A stretch of 64,000 nt of DNA. Source: Haliclystus octoradiatus (lineage: Eukaryota; Cnidaria; Staurozoa; Stauromedusae; Haliclystidae). Below are positions 1-12,622 of this stretch, piece after piece (the stretch's first letter is position 1; every line of letters begins with the position of its first letter). The position numbers and the translations under genes were made by a program. The stretch spans positions 35,239,993 to 35,303,992 of the forward strand of contig OU744448.1 in assembly GCA_916610825.1 (NCBI GenBank), in the 5' to 3' direction. The notes beneath the pieces are model-generated. The model worked only from the letters and a program-made list of their open reading frames with translations, searched no databases and was not told the DNA's origin.

Positions 1-1593
1 GACAAAAAAGAAGCGATGCATAATCAAATACGGAGATGTAGTGTAACAAACCATTACTCAAATGGTTTAGAGCTGCAAGAACAGCTGGTTTTCTTATCAA
101 TAGAAATATAAGGTAGAAAGCTACAACGAATAACATTGAAACTCTTAATCCACCGCCAAATGTAAGCAAAACGATGGAGGATTTTTTATTATTGGATGAT
201 TTGAACGTTATACATATAGATACTAAATAAAATTAATAAATTTTTATAGGCCAATTTATATTCTACAGTATTTGTATTTGTAGCCTATATTATTGAAAAG
301 TGATTTTGTGTAGGCTAAATAGAGTAGATTTTTACATTATTTTCTTAATCAATCAATGTAACATCGGCTTGTTTTGCACAGTATCAAACATTATGTAACC
401 ATTATCTCTTTTGTTGTCGAGGCTAAACAAAAGATTCGAAAATTTCTATTGTTTTCTATTGGTCTGCCAATAACGGATTCTGTCAATAGGCCTACCGGTA
501 AAATAGTTTGTCTCCCTAGCGTATCGATATTTTCGGATTCTACAGTACATTTATAATTATATAATATAACATTAAAAGTAATGTGACATGATTCCATGAA
601 GTCAGTAATATGATTGATTCATGAAAGAAATGATAAACCTTAGGATTTGAAAATTAAAATTTACCAGTGAATTTTGAGTATAAATGTTTGTGAAACATGA
701 TCTAGCCCTTCCAAAATATATTTTCAAACTGTAGTGGATTGTGGATCGACAGATTGGACACCAGTGAAACATGACCCCCTCTAAATTTTTTATCACAGTG
801 TCTCAAAATTACAATTTAGTTGTAGCAATGACAAATTACTCTTACTGACAATTAAACGATTAAGTTAAACACAAAAAGGTTTGCATGTAGTCTGACGGTC
901 AAACTAAAAAGATTACATTCTTGTTTGATTTATTAATAATTATATTGATTTCAATTGTTGTTTGGTCATGTTATTAAACGAAGGACTATTCCACAATAAT
1001 CAAGTTTGTGAGTTAAACGATATTAATTGTTGACAATGCAATAGATAGTGTCAATATTATAGAATAAATATATATATTACAGCCTATTATGAAATATTAC
1101 AAAGAAGACAGTTAATAAACCAAGCTCAGCTGAAATATTGAAACATGCAGGTGCAAACAATAGATTTAAAAGTTTGAACTTTTCAATGTACTTAATCAAG
1201 TTTTGATGTACTGCATAGCAACATCTGCAGAAAATACAGGTCGCTTACTCTCGGAAGGCAAACTCACGTATAATCTTTATTAGGGTAAATAAGAAATATT
1301 AACGGAGCCTAACTCTCGTTATCTAATCTGCAGCTTGAGACTTAATCAAACAAAAATTTAATGACATTCAAAAATCGAAACAATGTTACTAAACATATTT
1401 GAAGTTGAAAATAAGCGTTCAAAAACAAAACCGTCTCAAGTCAGAGTGAATGCAGCTGGCTGAACTCGTAGAGTGAAACAGCGAGCGCCACGGCCATCCA
1501 ACCCAGACAGTATCACAGATCACAGTCTTTCAGTTGAAGCCAGCACTAAGGTGATTACATTAGCAGCAGGAGGGGCTTTTTCTATGTACTTAC
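1..1593. other. AT-rich sequence, no gene recognised
   Basis: No ORF in this stretch shows conserved protein sequence, and I found no exon with both good splice sites and an open frame. If the partial gene at 1594-1800 continues leftward, this is probably part of its first intron. No tRNA, long repeat or inverted repeat was seen. Confidence 0.5.
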
Positions 1594-1800
1594 TTTTCCA
1601 TCCAGAAATGAGCATGCTTGTTCTTTTAAATTATTCACATCCTTGCCTTCAAATATAAACATTTCTTTTTCAAATCCACATTGAAATACTACCTCCTTCC
1701 CTGTTAGTTCATGCGAAATTGAAGGACTTCTTGTGTCGCTGAATGAATTTAAATTCGGCGCTTCAGTAACCGATGCTCTTTTACCAGACGAAGACATCAT
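1594..1800 (-). CDS. First coding exon of a gene leaving the left edge; possible protein kinase D-type N-terminus
   Basis: This 69-codon exon starts with two adjacent methionines and ends at a clean donor (GGAAAA|GTAAGT) in phase 0, so the gene continues on the minus strand beyond the left edge. The first 30 residues are serine-rich. The second half (FEKEMFIFEGKDVNNLKEQA and onward to a CSFLDGK ending) resembles the N-terminal ubiquitin-like segment of protein kinase D, where a VREMACSIVDQKFP-like stretch stands at the same place. That match is short and from memory, so the family call is tentative; the exon itself is better supported by its donor and amino-acid composition. FAM98 lies upstream on the same strand, its stop about 660 bp away. 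Confidence 0.4.
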
Positions 1801-2459
1801 TAATCGAGCTTAAATACAGCAAAAAGCCTATTACAATGAATTGAACAATATTTCTCTTCTTCAACCAGATTCTTTTCGTATTTGATGACCCCAAGATACC
1901 AACATTTAAATGTGATCCGTAACAATTTTCAAAAGGGCTTAAATGAGAAAAATGTAATCTACAACATAAATTGAATTAAATTTTTTCCTGCTGATCATAC
2001 ATCTCCTCTGTGTTGTATCTAGTAGATATATAACAGTAAAAAGGGTGGAACAAATTCAATAAAAGTACGCCAACGAAAAACAAAATGACTCAAGATTGAA
2101 AAGTCACGGATCAAAACAGAAGAACAGACGCATGCGCTCTAATGAAACAGACCGTCCCACTAATGGGCCCTTCGGCATCGGCATGGTTGAATGCTTTCTA
2201 CGGGGCGGGGAACAAATAGTACACTACAAACCATTTCAAAGGGACATAATTCCCTGGGAGAAAGAGAGTCTTAATTGTTTCACGTTCCCTGTTGTGTCGA
2301 GGGCAATGTAACATTATATGGTAGGTAAAGCTGAAACAACAGCAAGAATAAATGTTGAAACTTTGATTCTTTAATTCTTTGTATAATTTCTTATCTAATT
2401 AAATACAATTTATAAATATCATTAAATGGATTATTTGTAAATTTGTATCTCGTGTTATT
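1801..2459. other. Intergenic stretch between FAM98 3' end and the partial left-edge gene
   Basis: This should hold the FAM98 3' UTR and the 5' UTR and promoter of the minus-strand gene at 1594-1800. A 71-codon plus-strand ORF at 2096-2311 has no recognisable similarity and lies in a slightly GC-richer patch around 2130-2280. No repeat was identified. Confidence 0.4.
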
Positions 2460-5400
2460 TCATCTCCCTTTTCCACCCCTTCCACCGCCTCTTGGTTTAA
2501 ATGAGCCACCACCCGTCACACCGCCATAGCTGTTAAAGGCACCTAAAAATAAATCAGAGACAATTAAGCAATATCATTCATTGCTCCAACAAAAATTCTG
2601 CCTTTAAAAATTGATTTTGTTTCTAATGATAATCAGTTAATGGTGATGTTGCGCTAATCTATCACAATATATATAATCATTTTGTGATGTTTTAGGGCAG
2701 ATACAGAAATTGTTCAGGATTTAGATCAAAATTGGGATATCGTATCAAAGGTTCTATGGCTAGGATGGTGACTAAGCAACTTCATCTACGTTCATAGTCA
2801 AATGCGTAGATGCTTCTCAACAGATTCAACAATGAGTAACCAACAGTGTGCTCAGAATTATGTTAAGAAATATCAAATCTTTTCTTAGTCTGCGTTACAG
2901 ACCGCGATTCATTCACAAAAGAATAGGGTCTGTGTGATTTGCACAGTTTTCTGTCCAGCCACTCTACGAAAACGTAGAGCGGAAGTTTCTGATCAATGCA
3001 TGGTAAATCTATTGTTCTTAGATAATTAATTCATCACCTCTGTTCGATCAATTAATTGTCATAGCTACGGAGCCTAAAATAGAACTTATTGAAATCATGT
3101 CAACTGAAGTGAACAAAGTAATGTGAGAATCCCGGTGAGAATCATCTCAATCTTGCATAATTATGTGACATCAATCTTATTCTGATACGAGGCCCGGATA
3201 GAGAAACCGAGCAATTCACACAGACCCTATTCTTTTGTGAATGAATTGCGGTCTGTTCCGCAGGCTAATCTTTTCTGTGTTTTTTAATGTACCAAATAAA
3301 TAAACACGCATTCTAACAAAATACATTATTTTTATATGTGTGCAACCATTCAGAATATGAAAGCAAGTAGGCTCCACTAAATATATAATGTACCTCCTTG
3401 AACTCTTCCAGACCCACGCCCACCTCTTCCACCTCCTAGAAAACACAAAAATAAATTTAACCGTGAATCAAATGATGTATGTAAGGGCATGATGGTTATT
3501 AGAATACGTACTGGATCCATCTGATGTTGGTTCTGTTCGTTTTTTAAATGATGGCATTTCCACGGGGGGAGCCATTGATGAAGGCCGTCCTCCTCTGTCG
3601 GGAACCTGCACAATTATAAAAGCAACATGAAATCGTATGAATATGTTGATATTATGTTTGAAATTATAAAATATCCTTAAGTTAAGTTCCTTCGTTCTGA
3701 TAGGTCAATCGGCTTCCACACTGCAAGTACACTATTTGTAGACTTCAATTGAATCAGTTATCGTAATTCGAATTAGTCATATAGCACAGGTTGTTCATCT
3801 CTATTGAATGTTTTGAACAAGTTCAAGCTCACATGATGTTAAAGTTTTAAATTTTAAGCACGAGCTCTCCAATCTACTTAGTATACAATTTTCAATAAGA
3901 AAACGTATCAAAACTGAAACGATGATATTATAAATCAAATATTGCACAATTTGTTTGCAATATTTTGGATATTCGGGGACTTGTTGGTTGTTGGGATGTG
4001 AGACAACCCTGTGGTCTCATGTTCCTGTTACGCTATTCTCTTGTCTCATTACACCCCTCTAGTGTACAAATAAAGCATAGGAAATTGTACAGCATTTGAT
4101 GAGTAGAATATATGCAGACGAAAACATTGGATGGGATCTTAGTACATGGACATAGCCTACGATGACAGACAGACTCTTTCTTTGTATAGTCATCAAAGCG
4201 AAGTATCACATATTAATTGTTCTTTCCACTAGCAGGATTTTGGTTTTAAAACAATAAAAATTGAATAATTAGAGGAAACCACACTTCATAAATATTTATT
4301 CATCATGAAATCAGTACAAACATTTGTATGAGATACTCAAGTGCCAATGCCCAGACCGATCATACAAAGAAAACGTCTGTCTGCACGCAGGCTACATGGG
4401 ATGAGAAAAAACACAATCTAATTTGTGTAACAAATTTTAACTTGAACCAGCTTCATCGATCGATTGCTCAATTACATTTTTATTCAACCAGGAATGCGCA
4501 TGAGATTGTATGGGACAGCATTTCATCAGCCTACCATTATTGCTTCTGCGACAAAAACAAGTCATAAATAATTACACTGTTGAGTCAATGGAATTTTATT
4601 AACAGAAACAACTAACCTTTCCAATTAACACTTTATTGATGTCGCATTTTGTTGCTTCTCTAGCTGTACCGCTGCTTGTTTTTTCAAAACTTAACAAACC
4701 TAATCACCAAGGGAAATAAAGAAATTAATAGTGATTCTTTGTTTAATTGATAAATTAATTACAGTCATTGATTGATATGTCTTACTATCTCTGGCTGCTA
4801 AGACGTGAGGGATTGTAACTGAGTAGTCCATTTCCAATTGATTGCGAATGGGACGAAAGACAGACTGCATTTCATCAAGTTGGGACTGAAAGTAAATTAC
4901 AATTTAAAAATCGTTAAATTAAATCAAATGTCAACTTAATGGAACACGTTCAGGATACTAGACTCCATATCTTAACATCTTGATTGTATTTATCAGTCTC
5001 GAAACTTTGTGAATAAATTCAACAACATAACAGTTGGTATAAGGTTCATGAACAGTTCATGAAGACCAAAACAGCAACAACAAAAACATGGCTCCAGATT
5101 GTGCATGTGCCTGATAAAATGTGCGAAGGGATCTCCGATGCATCATCAGTCCATCAAAACCAATGAACAGGAAATTAGATTACAGTGATCATCATTAATC
5201 CAGAACCTAATAAGTTTACAATAGCTTTTTTCACAGGACATTGATCAATGAGCTGTTCATGAACTATTATTCAAAATTGATGTCAGAATAATTTTCTGGT
5301 CTAGATTAAAATTTGAAAGCTGAGCAATGTTTAACATGAATCCATCTGAGTCTGATTGGATTGCATGAGCACATCTTTAGAGTACATTAACATTATTGAA

Positions 5401-8400
5401 AGACAAGGTCCTCTACTAAACAAATAGCTCACACTTCCTGTGAGCTATTATCTCGTACAGCATGAGAGGCAGATAAGGAGAAATCGAGAAGGCATCAGAA
5501 AATCATGAGCCGTCATAAATGTTTTGAAATTCAACAAGTTCCATCTTGGATATAAGAATTTGGCGTCATAGCTCTTAACCAATCAGATTACAAGGACCAA
5601 AATTGTTATGCTCTAAGATAGGGATGATGACATTGGCTTCATAACATATCATATGTTATCTAGCCCTTTGTTTATCACGGTTGATTAAATATATATTAAA
5701 GTTACTAAAGGAAAGTATTGTGTTCTGGTTGAATAGATAAACACAATACTTCCTATTGTGTTCATTAGATATTTTAGAATAATATAATTATATATTTGAG
5801 AATTAGCGAAGATAACGAAACAACGGATTAGAATAAAGAAAAAGCTTCCACTATGTTAGGTTAGTATATATTGATAGAACAGAATATTATTGTTTTGATA
5901 TTGTAGTTTTTGTTAATTAATTGTTACTAAATGTAATGTTATGTTTCTTGTTATATTTCTGCAGACAAACTGAAAATACAACGTCATTAAATTCATTGTT
6001 GTTATAGATGTGTTGTACTGTTCTCTCGTACTAACATACATACATAACCATTAGGACTGAGGCTTACCTTGGCTCTGTCTGACCAACCAAATGATTGAAT
6101 TGTGACATCTAATCTTTTGAGTAACATCTGTTTGCGTATCTTATAATCCTGTGCCAGAGACTGACAAATTTGATCTAGTTTTAACTGAAAAACAAACAAT
6201 TAATCTAAACAAAACATAAAATGATTTAAACCAAGATATTATAATAGAACCAAGATAGTCTAACTCAGATTTGGGTTTTAAAGAGTTTTAAACAGACCAT
6301 AATATTATCTTACCTTTGTGAAAATCAACCAAATAAATTGTATTTAACATCCTCAAGCATTGAATAATTCAAATTTAAAAACGACGTCTTTGTCCGACAT
6401 CAATAACATCCTCAAAAGTCCATCTTTGTTAAACCAATATCGATCATTTCCAAACATTTTGATCTGTTTTGCCACGGCAAAATCACTGAGAATTGGCCTC
6501 AAAAGCTATTTTAAGATCATCTCATTTCGATGCGAAAAAATTACCGGGGCTCAGATTATCAAACAAGCAAACTTACTTTCTTGGGAAAAGTAAAACATTT
6601 ATTAAACATTGTTGATATTCAATATGTTTGAAATGTTGCGCGTGGCAAAAAATCAAACAGAACCGGGTTTCATGATTTCATCTGAACCGCGCGAAAAAAT
6701 GTTTTACTTTTCACAAGAAAGTAAGTTTGCTTGTTTGATAATCTGAGCCCCGGTAATTTTTTCGCATCGAAACGAGATGATCTTAAAATAGCTTTTGAGG
6801 CCAATTCTCAGTGATTTTGCCGTGGCAAAACAGATCAAACCAAAATGTTTGGAAATGATCGATATTGGGTCAACAAAGATGGACTTTTGAGGATGTTACT
6901 GATGTCGGACAAAGACGTCGTTTTTAAATTTGAATTATTCAATGCTTGAGGATGTTAAATACAATTTATTTGGTTGATTTTCACAAAGGTAAGATAATAT
7001 TATGGTCTGTTTAAAACTCTTTAAAACACAAATCTGAGTTAGACTATCTCGGTTCTATTATAATATCTTGGTTCTATTATAATATCTTGTTTAAACCAAA
7101 TGTATTGAATAAATGATTAACCACCATACCAACTGATATTCATTTAATTTTTGTTTGATTAACGTATTCCCAAAGTGAGTTGGTGGAAGATCAGAGAGTG
7201 ATAATTTGATCTGAAAAAAAAAAAAAAAAATTATAAATTATCAATTAAAATAAAATGTATGTGTGATTAACATTCTCACATTAGTTACACATGGATCATT
7301 TCAAGGGTAGAAGTAGAGGCAGATTGTGAGATGAAGTCATCAAACATGACATGGAGGAAAACAAGAATCATTTAGAAATTGATTTATTGCATGGAATAGA
7401 GGTCTGCATTGGAAGTCTTTCATTTTCGATTACGTTGAGATCTCAAGCATACAACATTGCGACAGTCAGGTTTGGGTTGCAGAGCAGGCTACTTATTATC
7501 ATTACTTGGCTTTATCAAACCAGACATGTTAACTTCACAATATGAACTGAGAATGTACCTTGTTTTCAATGACGGCAAATACGTTTGCAACATCTGCTGT
7601 TAACGGTGGCAGTTGAATTTGTAATGATTGAAGGATCGACTTGATTGGATGCAGAACTGGATTTACGGCAACAGCCTATTAATTAATAAAAAAAAAATAT
7701 CGTAGATGAATATTAAACAACACAACTATGTGCATGTGAAGATGCATAATCATTAATTCAAAGAATTACGTTAAGAAATTATGAATTCTTGGAACTTAAT
7801 GCAATAGAGATGCGTAATGAGACAAGAGATAGGTATGTATCAGAAATCACAAGCTGCTGCAAATGCATTAAAGTTTAAAACAATCTGAACGCAATTGAAA
7901 ACCTTCAGAATCTCTCCAATATTGAATGTCAAATCATTTTCTGTGTTTTTTAAGCATGGAAAAGAAAATTATCTTTCTACTGAATTTCTTACAAACTTCA
8001 ATGATGCAGAATATCATCTTGATAAATAATGTCCTTCAAAAAGAAACAGCAATTGAGTAGAAGAAGAAACGTCTTTTCAAATATTTAATTTGAATTAGTC
8101 AATCCCAGTATTCTGATTTTGCACCCGCCATTAGTTGCCATAGTTACCATGTGAGCATATGAATGAATTCAGTGAAGACACCATCCATATGATGCAGCTT
8201 AATTGGCCACTAAATGAAGGTGGGGTGATATCGCAGTAGTATAGGCATTCACATGACCATCTAAGAGTATACCTGAGAAGTACCATTAATAGGTTGTTTT
8301 CCAATCATACGGCATGCTTGGATCTCAGAAGTTAAGTAGTCTAAATAAAAAAATTAAAAAAAGTTGTCAGATGAAATACAAGCTTATTTGAGGAATAAAA

Positions 8401-11400
8401 ATGATTCAAAACTTTGAGAAGACTCACCAAGCAGCAATAATTTATTACGTTCCAAACCGCATTGCTTAGCATCAGTTAAAGCAGAGTAAGGGCATTCTGA
8501 AACAATAATACGGACACGGTAAAGAATTGGCCAAACCGTAGAACATTTGACAGAACATTCACAGAACATGAATGTTTGGTGTCATGTTCTATCGTTTGGC
8601 AGGATTACCGGACAGTAGCCTACATTATGTTCTGTCATGTTCTGTCCATGTTCGTCGGACAAACTTCGAATAGAATTCATTCAATTCAGTTTTTCATGTA
8701 CTTCGAACATCTTATTTTACAAATCTGCGCATCTCATTATACACATTATTGAAAACCAAAAATCTTTTGTTTCTGTTCGTTGCCTAGAGATTTAGCAACA
8801 CTAACCTGCACACTTTATTCTAGGCCACGAGGAGCAAAGCAAATCAAGTTGATTTTTGTGCAATTTAAATCAATTGTTGTTAGTTTTACTTTTCATAAAT
8901 AGTGTTTTTAGATTATAAATATGGAGAGCTATAGTAGCCACGACGACAGGGAAAGTTGCATGAAATTTCTACAAGGCTGATGAAAGCAAGACCATGCTCA
9001 CTGAACCAACTGAAATAATAAACCCTTAATAATAATAATTGGTTTACCGTTTGGCACCCTGTCGATAGAACACAGAACATAATGAAGAAACACAGAACAT
9101 TTGCAGAAATGTTCGATGGCAAATGTTCTATGGTTTGGCCCTAGCTTAATGAGAAAAAAATCATCTTTTGTGGACCAATTGATCACACAATCTGATCACT
9201 AACAATAGTACTCATTTAAATTCAATTTAAATCAGTTTCTTTGAGGAACTCTCTCTGACTTGATTATTGTTAAACAATGAGAGACATTAAGAAGGTTCTA
9301 CTTCACATCAAAGAAATTTAAATTATTTTTAACCTAATTCTTTCCTTCCTGATAATTAAGACAACTACGTTGATTTTTTCAAACTCACGTTGGATTTCAA
9401 CATTTGAAAAGTTCAGTCTAAGATAGTGAAAATAGTCTGAAATCTCCTACGTATTGAGCTGATTTGATGGAAGTTAGATATATTTAGTAGGTAACTTACT
9501 CAATTCTCTTAAAAATCCACAGATATCAATTAAGAATGTAGATGCATCGCCTGGTAAAAATGAAAAAATCAGAATTACATGATCTCATTAGGGGGAATCA
9601 GAGTTTTATGCATGAAGAGACATTGTGGGTCTAAAATTAACTATAATTAAACCCTTTATCTCAAATCCTTAACATCACAAGAATTTGGCCTAGGTGCTTG
9701 GTTGGTGGGAGGTTAGCAGCAAATAAATATCAGCAGCAAATAAATTATACAGCGTAAAATATCAGCAGCAAATAAATTAACCACATCAACAAATAACAAT
9801 AGCAACAGCATTAAAATTGTGTCAATATACAAACTAGACATCATTTGTTGAGATGAATGGCTTTGACATAACAGATCATAGGATAAATACAGTCAGAGAT
9901 CAAACAAACCACTCGACAAGCATAAACTCCTCATTAACTTTCCTAAACCATTCAGCGGCGCGTTGAAGCAACGAAAGAACGATATAGTCCCGAACTGCAC
10001 TGATAAGTGGCTTAATCTAGGGTCCTAGGAAGTAGGAACTAACAGGGTCATGCTGTTACATGTGCTCAGTTCAGCAGCAAGGCAGATTGATTGTCTACAA
10101 GTAGACTTTGTGCCAGTTAACAAAAGAGCTAAGCAACGGGATTCGAAGATAGTGTTTAACCTCAGTAAAATTTAATTTAACTACAAAAATACGTTTGATC
10201 TTTGATATAATTTTCCTTGCCTCTAGTTATCCGTGACAGGCATTACAATAAAACGGAGCTATGGAATAGAACCTGAAATTAGGAGTACTTTATACAATGT
10301 ATAGCCTACATGTTCAGTGAGTTTGTCAATCTTATTCAAATAATGTTGGTTCCATTTCAAACATTCTAAGAATTTATTTTTGTAAAAACCATTCATTGTA
10401 ATCTGTTTCCTATATAAAACAGTGGTTGTCATTCAATAGAGCAACAAACAGACATACATACATGCAACAGTTTCTATTAACGAACATCTTGTTTTCAGCT
10501 CATCTGCAAGAATGCAGCATACATGCATGAAGGATGACGAAGGAACAGAACCAGATAGATCTACTATCAATCGTTCATCTTTAATAAATTCAGATCCAAT
10601 CCTTTGCACAACAGAATCAGAAAAATGACAGATAAACATGACACATCCAATCAATTAATAAATTGTAAGCACATACTCTTGGAAGTTCAAATTAACTTAT
10701 TGGCGTAATTAGTATCTATTTAAGACATCACGCCTGAAAAAAGTTGGTAAGTTCATGAATATTTCTTCACTATCATCATTTTATCAGATGTTCATGAACA
10801 ATTCCTGAATGATTAATGAACATGGACTCATTGTGCACAAATACACACACTTTATATAAGGGTACAATTTATTAATAGGATATATTAAAGACAAGTGTTT
10901 TTCCTAGGGATATAACACTTTCAAAGCAACACAATAGAAATTGTATGAACTACATTTGCAGAACAGTTTATGAAATCAGGTTGCGTAACGTGGTATAAAC
11001 AGTAAATACTAAAAGTCACATTATTTTCTGCAAACTCATTTTTCATGGTGGAATGCTTGTCAAAAATGGTTGATTTCAAAAGCGAAATTATGATGTGATT
11101 TCCCTACCCTTTTCAAAACACAACAACATTGATTTGATTAACCAAATCCTACTAGAATATTTGTGTCTAACTCTGAAATGGTTCAAAATATTTGTTTTAT
11201 TTATAAATTCAACGCTGGTACCAGATATTTATGTTTCGCTGTGTGTAAACAGGCCAACTGAAAACGACAACTCACGTCCAAAAACGTGCAAGGCTTTTGC
11301 ATATAAAGGATATTTTAAAAACTTGCGTCGACTAAGGAATCGACGAAAATCTGAACACATATCGTGCCAAATTGTATTAGAACATAACAAGGATTTGCTA

Positions 11401-12554
11401 CGATGTATTCTTGCAATTTGATTGTTAATGCCAATAACGCCATTTCCCCATAACCGAGCTTGACCCCGTCAATTTCAAGAAATTTACGAAAATACGAAAC
11501 AACCGATAAATATGTAAATATTCAAAATAAATCAAATGGCTTGCAGGAGAAATATCCGAGCCAGTAAACAAACATGTTTAAAATGTATCGAAATATTTTG
11601 CAATATACTAAATAAAGCTCTCAATAAACCACGAAAACCAAAACTCGAAGGCGAAAATTACTCGCCGAGGCGGTTCGTAATTTCCTGATGCCTTCTCGTT
11701 TTCTCTTTAGGTTCCGCTCGTGGTGCTATCAGAGCATAGTTCACGAAAAGTATGAACTATTTGTTTAATGAATTGTACAAAATCGGTGATCGATGTGCTA
11801 CCCCTAGCCTGTGTACCAGCCCTAAGGTTTGAAACCCATGAGTTTGGAATATAATTTATGCATTACATCGTATTATCATTAAGATCATTGTTGTTGCTAA
11901 TGAGTATGACGTGATTGACGAAGAGTTGTGATTTTACGACAATTGATCTTTTGTGATAGTGTGAATAATTTACCAATAGCATATAGGTGTTATTTTCGAT
12001 GGGCTAAAAATCCCACATTAGTTCACAGACCCTATGGTTTCAGAAAAAACCTTGGGACTGGGAAGCAGGCTATGATACTCCTAAACGTTGCCGTATTACA
12101 GTAAAGATTGGCATGGTATATTTTTAGACCATTTGGCAGTCTAAAGTCTTTTGAGATTTAATTATTTCTGTTTTTTGAAAATCAGTCTTTTTTCGAACCA
12201 CCCCAACTGTCCATAGACGTTATGTTAATTTTTAAATCCCCAAATACTTACAATTCGAAATGACAAGAAATTACGAGTAAATTCGTATTTTGGGCTAGGT
12301 GTTAAATAATGAATGCTTTAGTTTATTGACTTGTTTGGAAGGAGTTGATAAAACAGATCATTTCTGCATTAATTCAGAACACCAATAAAAGAGAAGGAAA
12401 AATTACAAAATATAACCAATGATCAAGTAAAACTTTCCAACTACAATATTTGTCATTTCTACCTGCTATGAAGCAACAAATTTAAAGATTTGAGATCAAA
12501 ATAAACAATATTTTACCTGCATTCGTTCAGAGATCTGACCACGTCGTCTTCCAT
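2460..12554 (-). CDS. FAM98: FAM98 family protein (FAM98A/B-like)
   Basis: Thirteen coding exons join in phase: 12517-12554, 10462-10601, 9500-9550, 8428-8496, 8273-8340, 7559-7675, 7130-7210, 6068-6184, 4786-4885, 4617-4699, 3512-3605, about 3394-3435 and 2460-2542, giving about 360 residues. The hallmark KRLDVTIQSFGWSDRAK of the family is in the exon at 6068-6184, the VPDRGGRP motif opens the exon at 3512-3605, and the last two exons encode a glycine/arginine-rich tail (GGGRGGRG and similar). In vertebrates FAM98A/B associate with the DDX1-HSPC117(RTCB)-FAM98-CGI-99 tRNA-ligase/RNA-transport complex and FAM98A is a PRMT1 substrate; the RG-rich tail fits that but is shorter than in mammals. 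The start is the only good one: MEDDVVRSLNE, preceded by the 68-bp spacer to PSMD8. Introns are loaded with MITEs, including an 858-bp foldback element. Confidence 0.93.
2885..3266. mobile_element. Non-autonomous DNA transposon (MITE) in a FAM98 intron
   Basis: Terminal inverted repeats of about 50 bp (left 2886-2938, right about 3213-3265, few mismatches) enclose 280 bp without coding capacity. The 9-bp string AATCTTTTC occurs at both edges (2876-2884 and 3267-3275), consistent with an 8-9 bp target-site duplication as made by hAT-type transposases. Family assignment is inference. Confidence 0.75.
5160..5280 (-). mobile_element. LINE 3'-end relic
   Basis: On the minus strand this matches the 3' UTR of the LINE fragment at 32559-32955: a CCTGTGAAAAAA stretch followed by a TTGTAAACTTATTAGG-like stretch and a short ATGATG tail. 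Only the non-coding end is present. It sits in a FAM98 intron, next to clustered GTTCATGAAC palindromes at 5045-5070 and 5252-5262. Confidence 0.5.
6232..7089. mobile_element. 858-bp foldback element in a FAM98 intron
   Basis: Two arms of about 370-390 bp (6232-6600 and 6697-7089) are near-perfect inverted copies separated by about 95 bp. The element begins CAAGATATTATAATAGAACC; the right arm carries a short tandem duplication of its terminal 20 bp. The 7-bp TTTAAAC flanks both sides (6225-6231 and 7090-7096) as a target-site duplication. No transposase ORF. The ORF at 6360-6593 is only a shadow within the arm. The FAM98 exons at 6068-6184 and 7130-7210 lie just outside, so the element fills almost the whole intron. 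Confidence 0.85.
8528..9141. repeat. Inverted-repeat element, GGCCAAACC termini
   Basis: The ends are inverted copies of a segment starting GGCCAAACC and continuing TAGAACATTTG; the inner arms repeat an AGAACAT motif many times (8541-8680 and 9065-9135). This looks like a MITE of about 610 bp in the FAM98 intron upstream of the exon at 8428-8496. I could not find a convincing target-site duplication. Confidence 0.5.
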
Positions 12555-12622
12555 GATTGCACTGCCTCTCTAACAATCCTCGTATTCGCGAAATAATTTT
12601 TATATTTTTCCGTATTTTCAAA
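12555..12622. promoter_or_regulatory. Compact bidirectional promoter, FAM98 and PSMD8
   Basis: Only 68 bp separate the FAM98 start codon (12554, minus) from the PSMD8 start codon (12623, plus), so both 5' UTRs and the core promoter must fit here or overlap the first exons. The spacer contains the palindrome TTCGCGAA at 12585-12592 and no TATA box that I can assign. Both genes are housekeeping-type, which suits a shared TATA-less promoter; shared regulation is inference. Confidence 0.7.

Noticed and set aside
8977-9000. Additional hammerhead (CTGATGA followed by an AGCA/TGCT stem)
   Set aside because: The GAAA after stem II is missing and no stem I partner is present.
11095-11421. 108-codon plus-strand ORF
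   Set aside because: It lies in the first FAM98 intron, has no recognisable motif and AT-biased composition; chance ORF.
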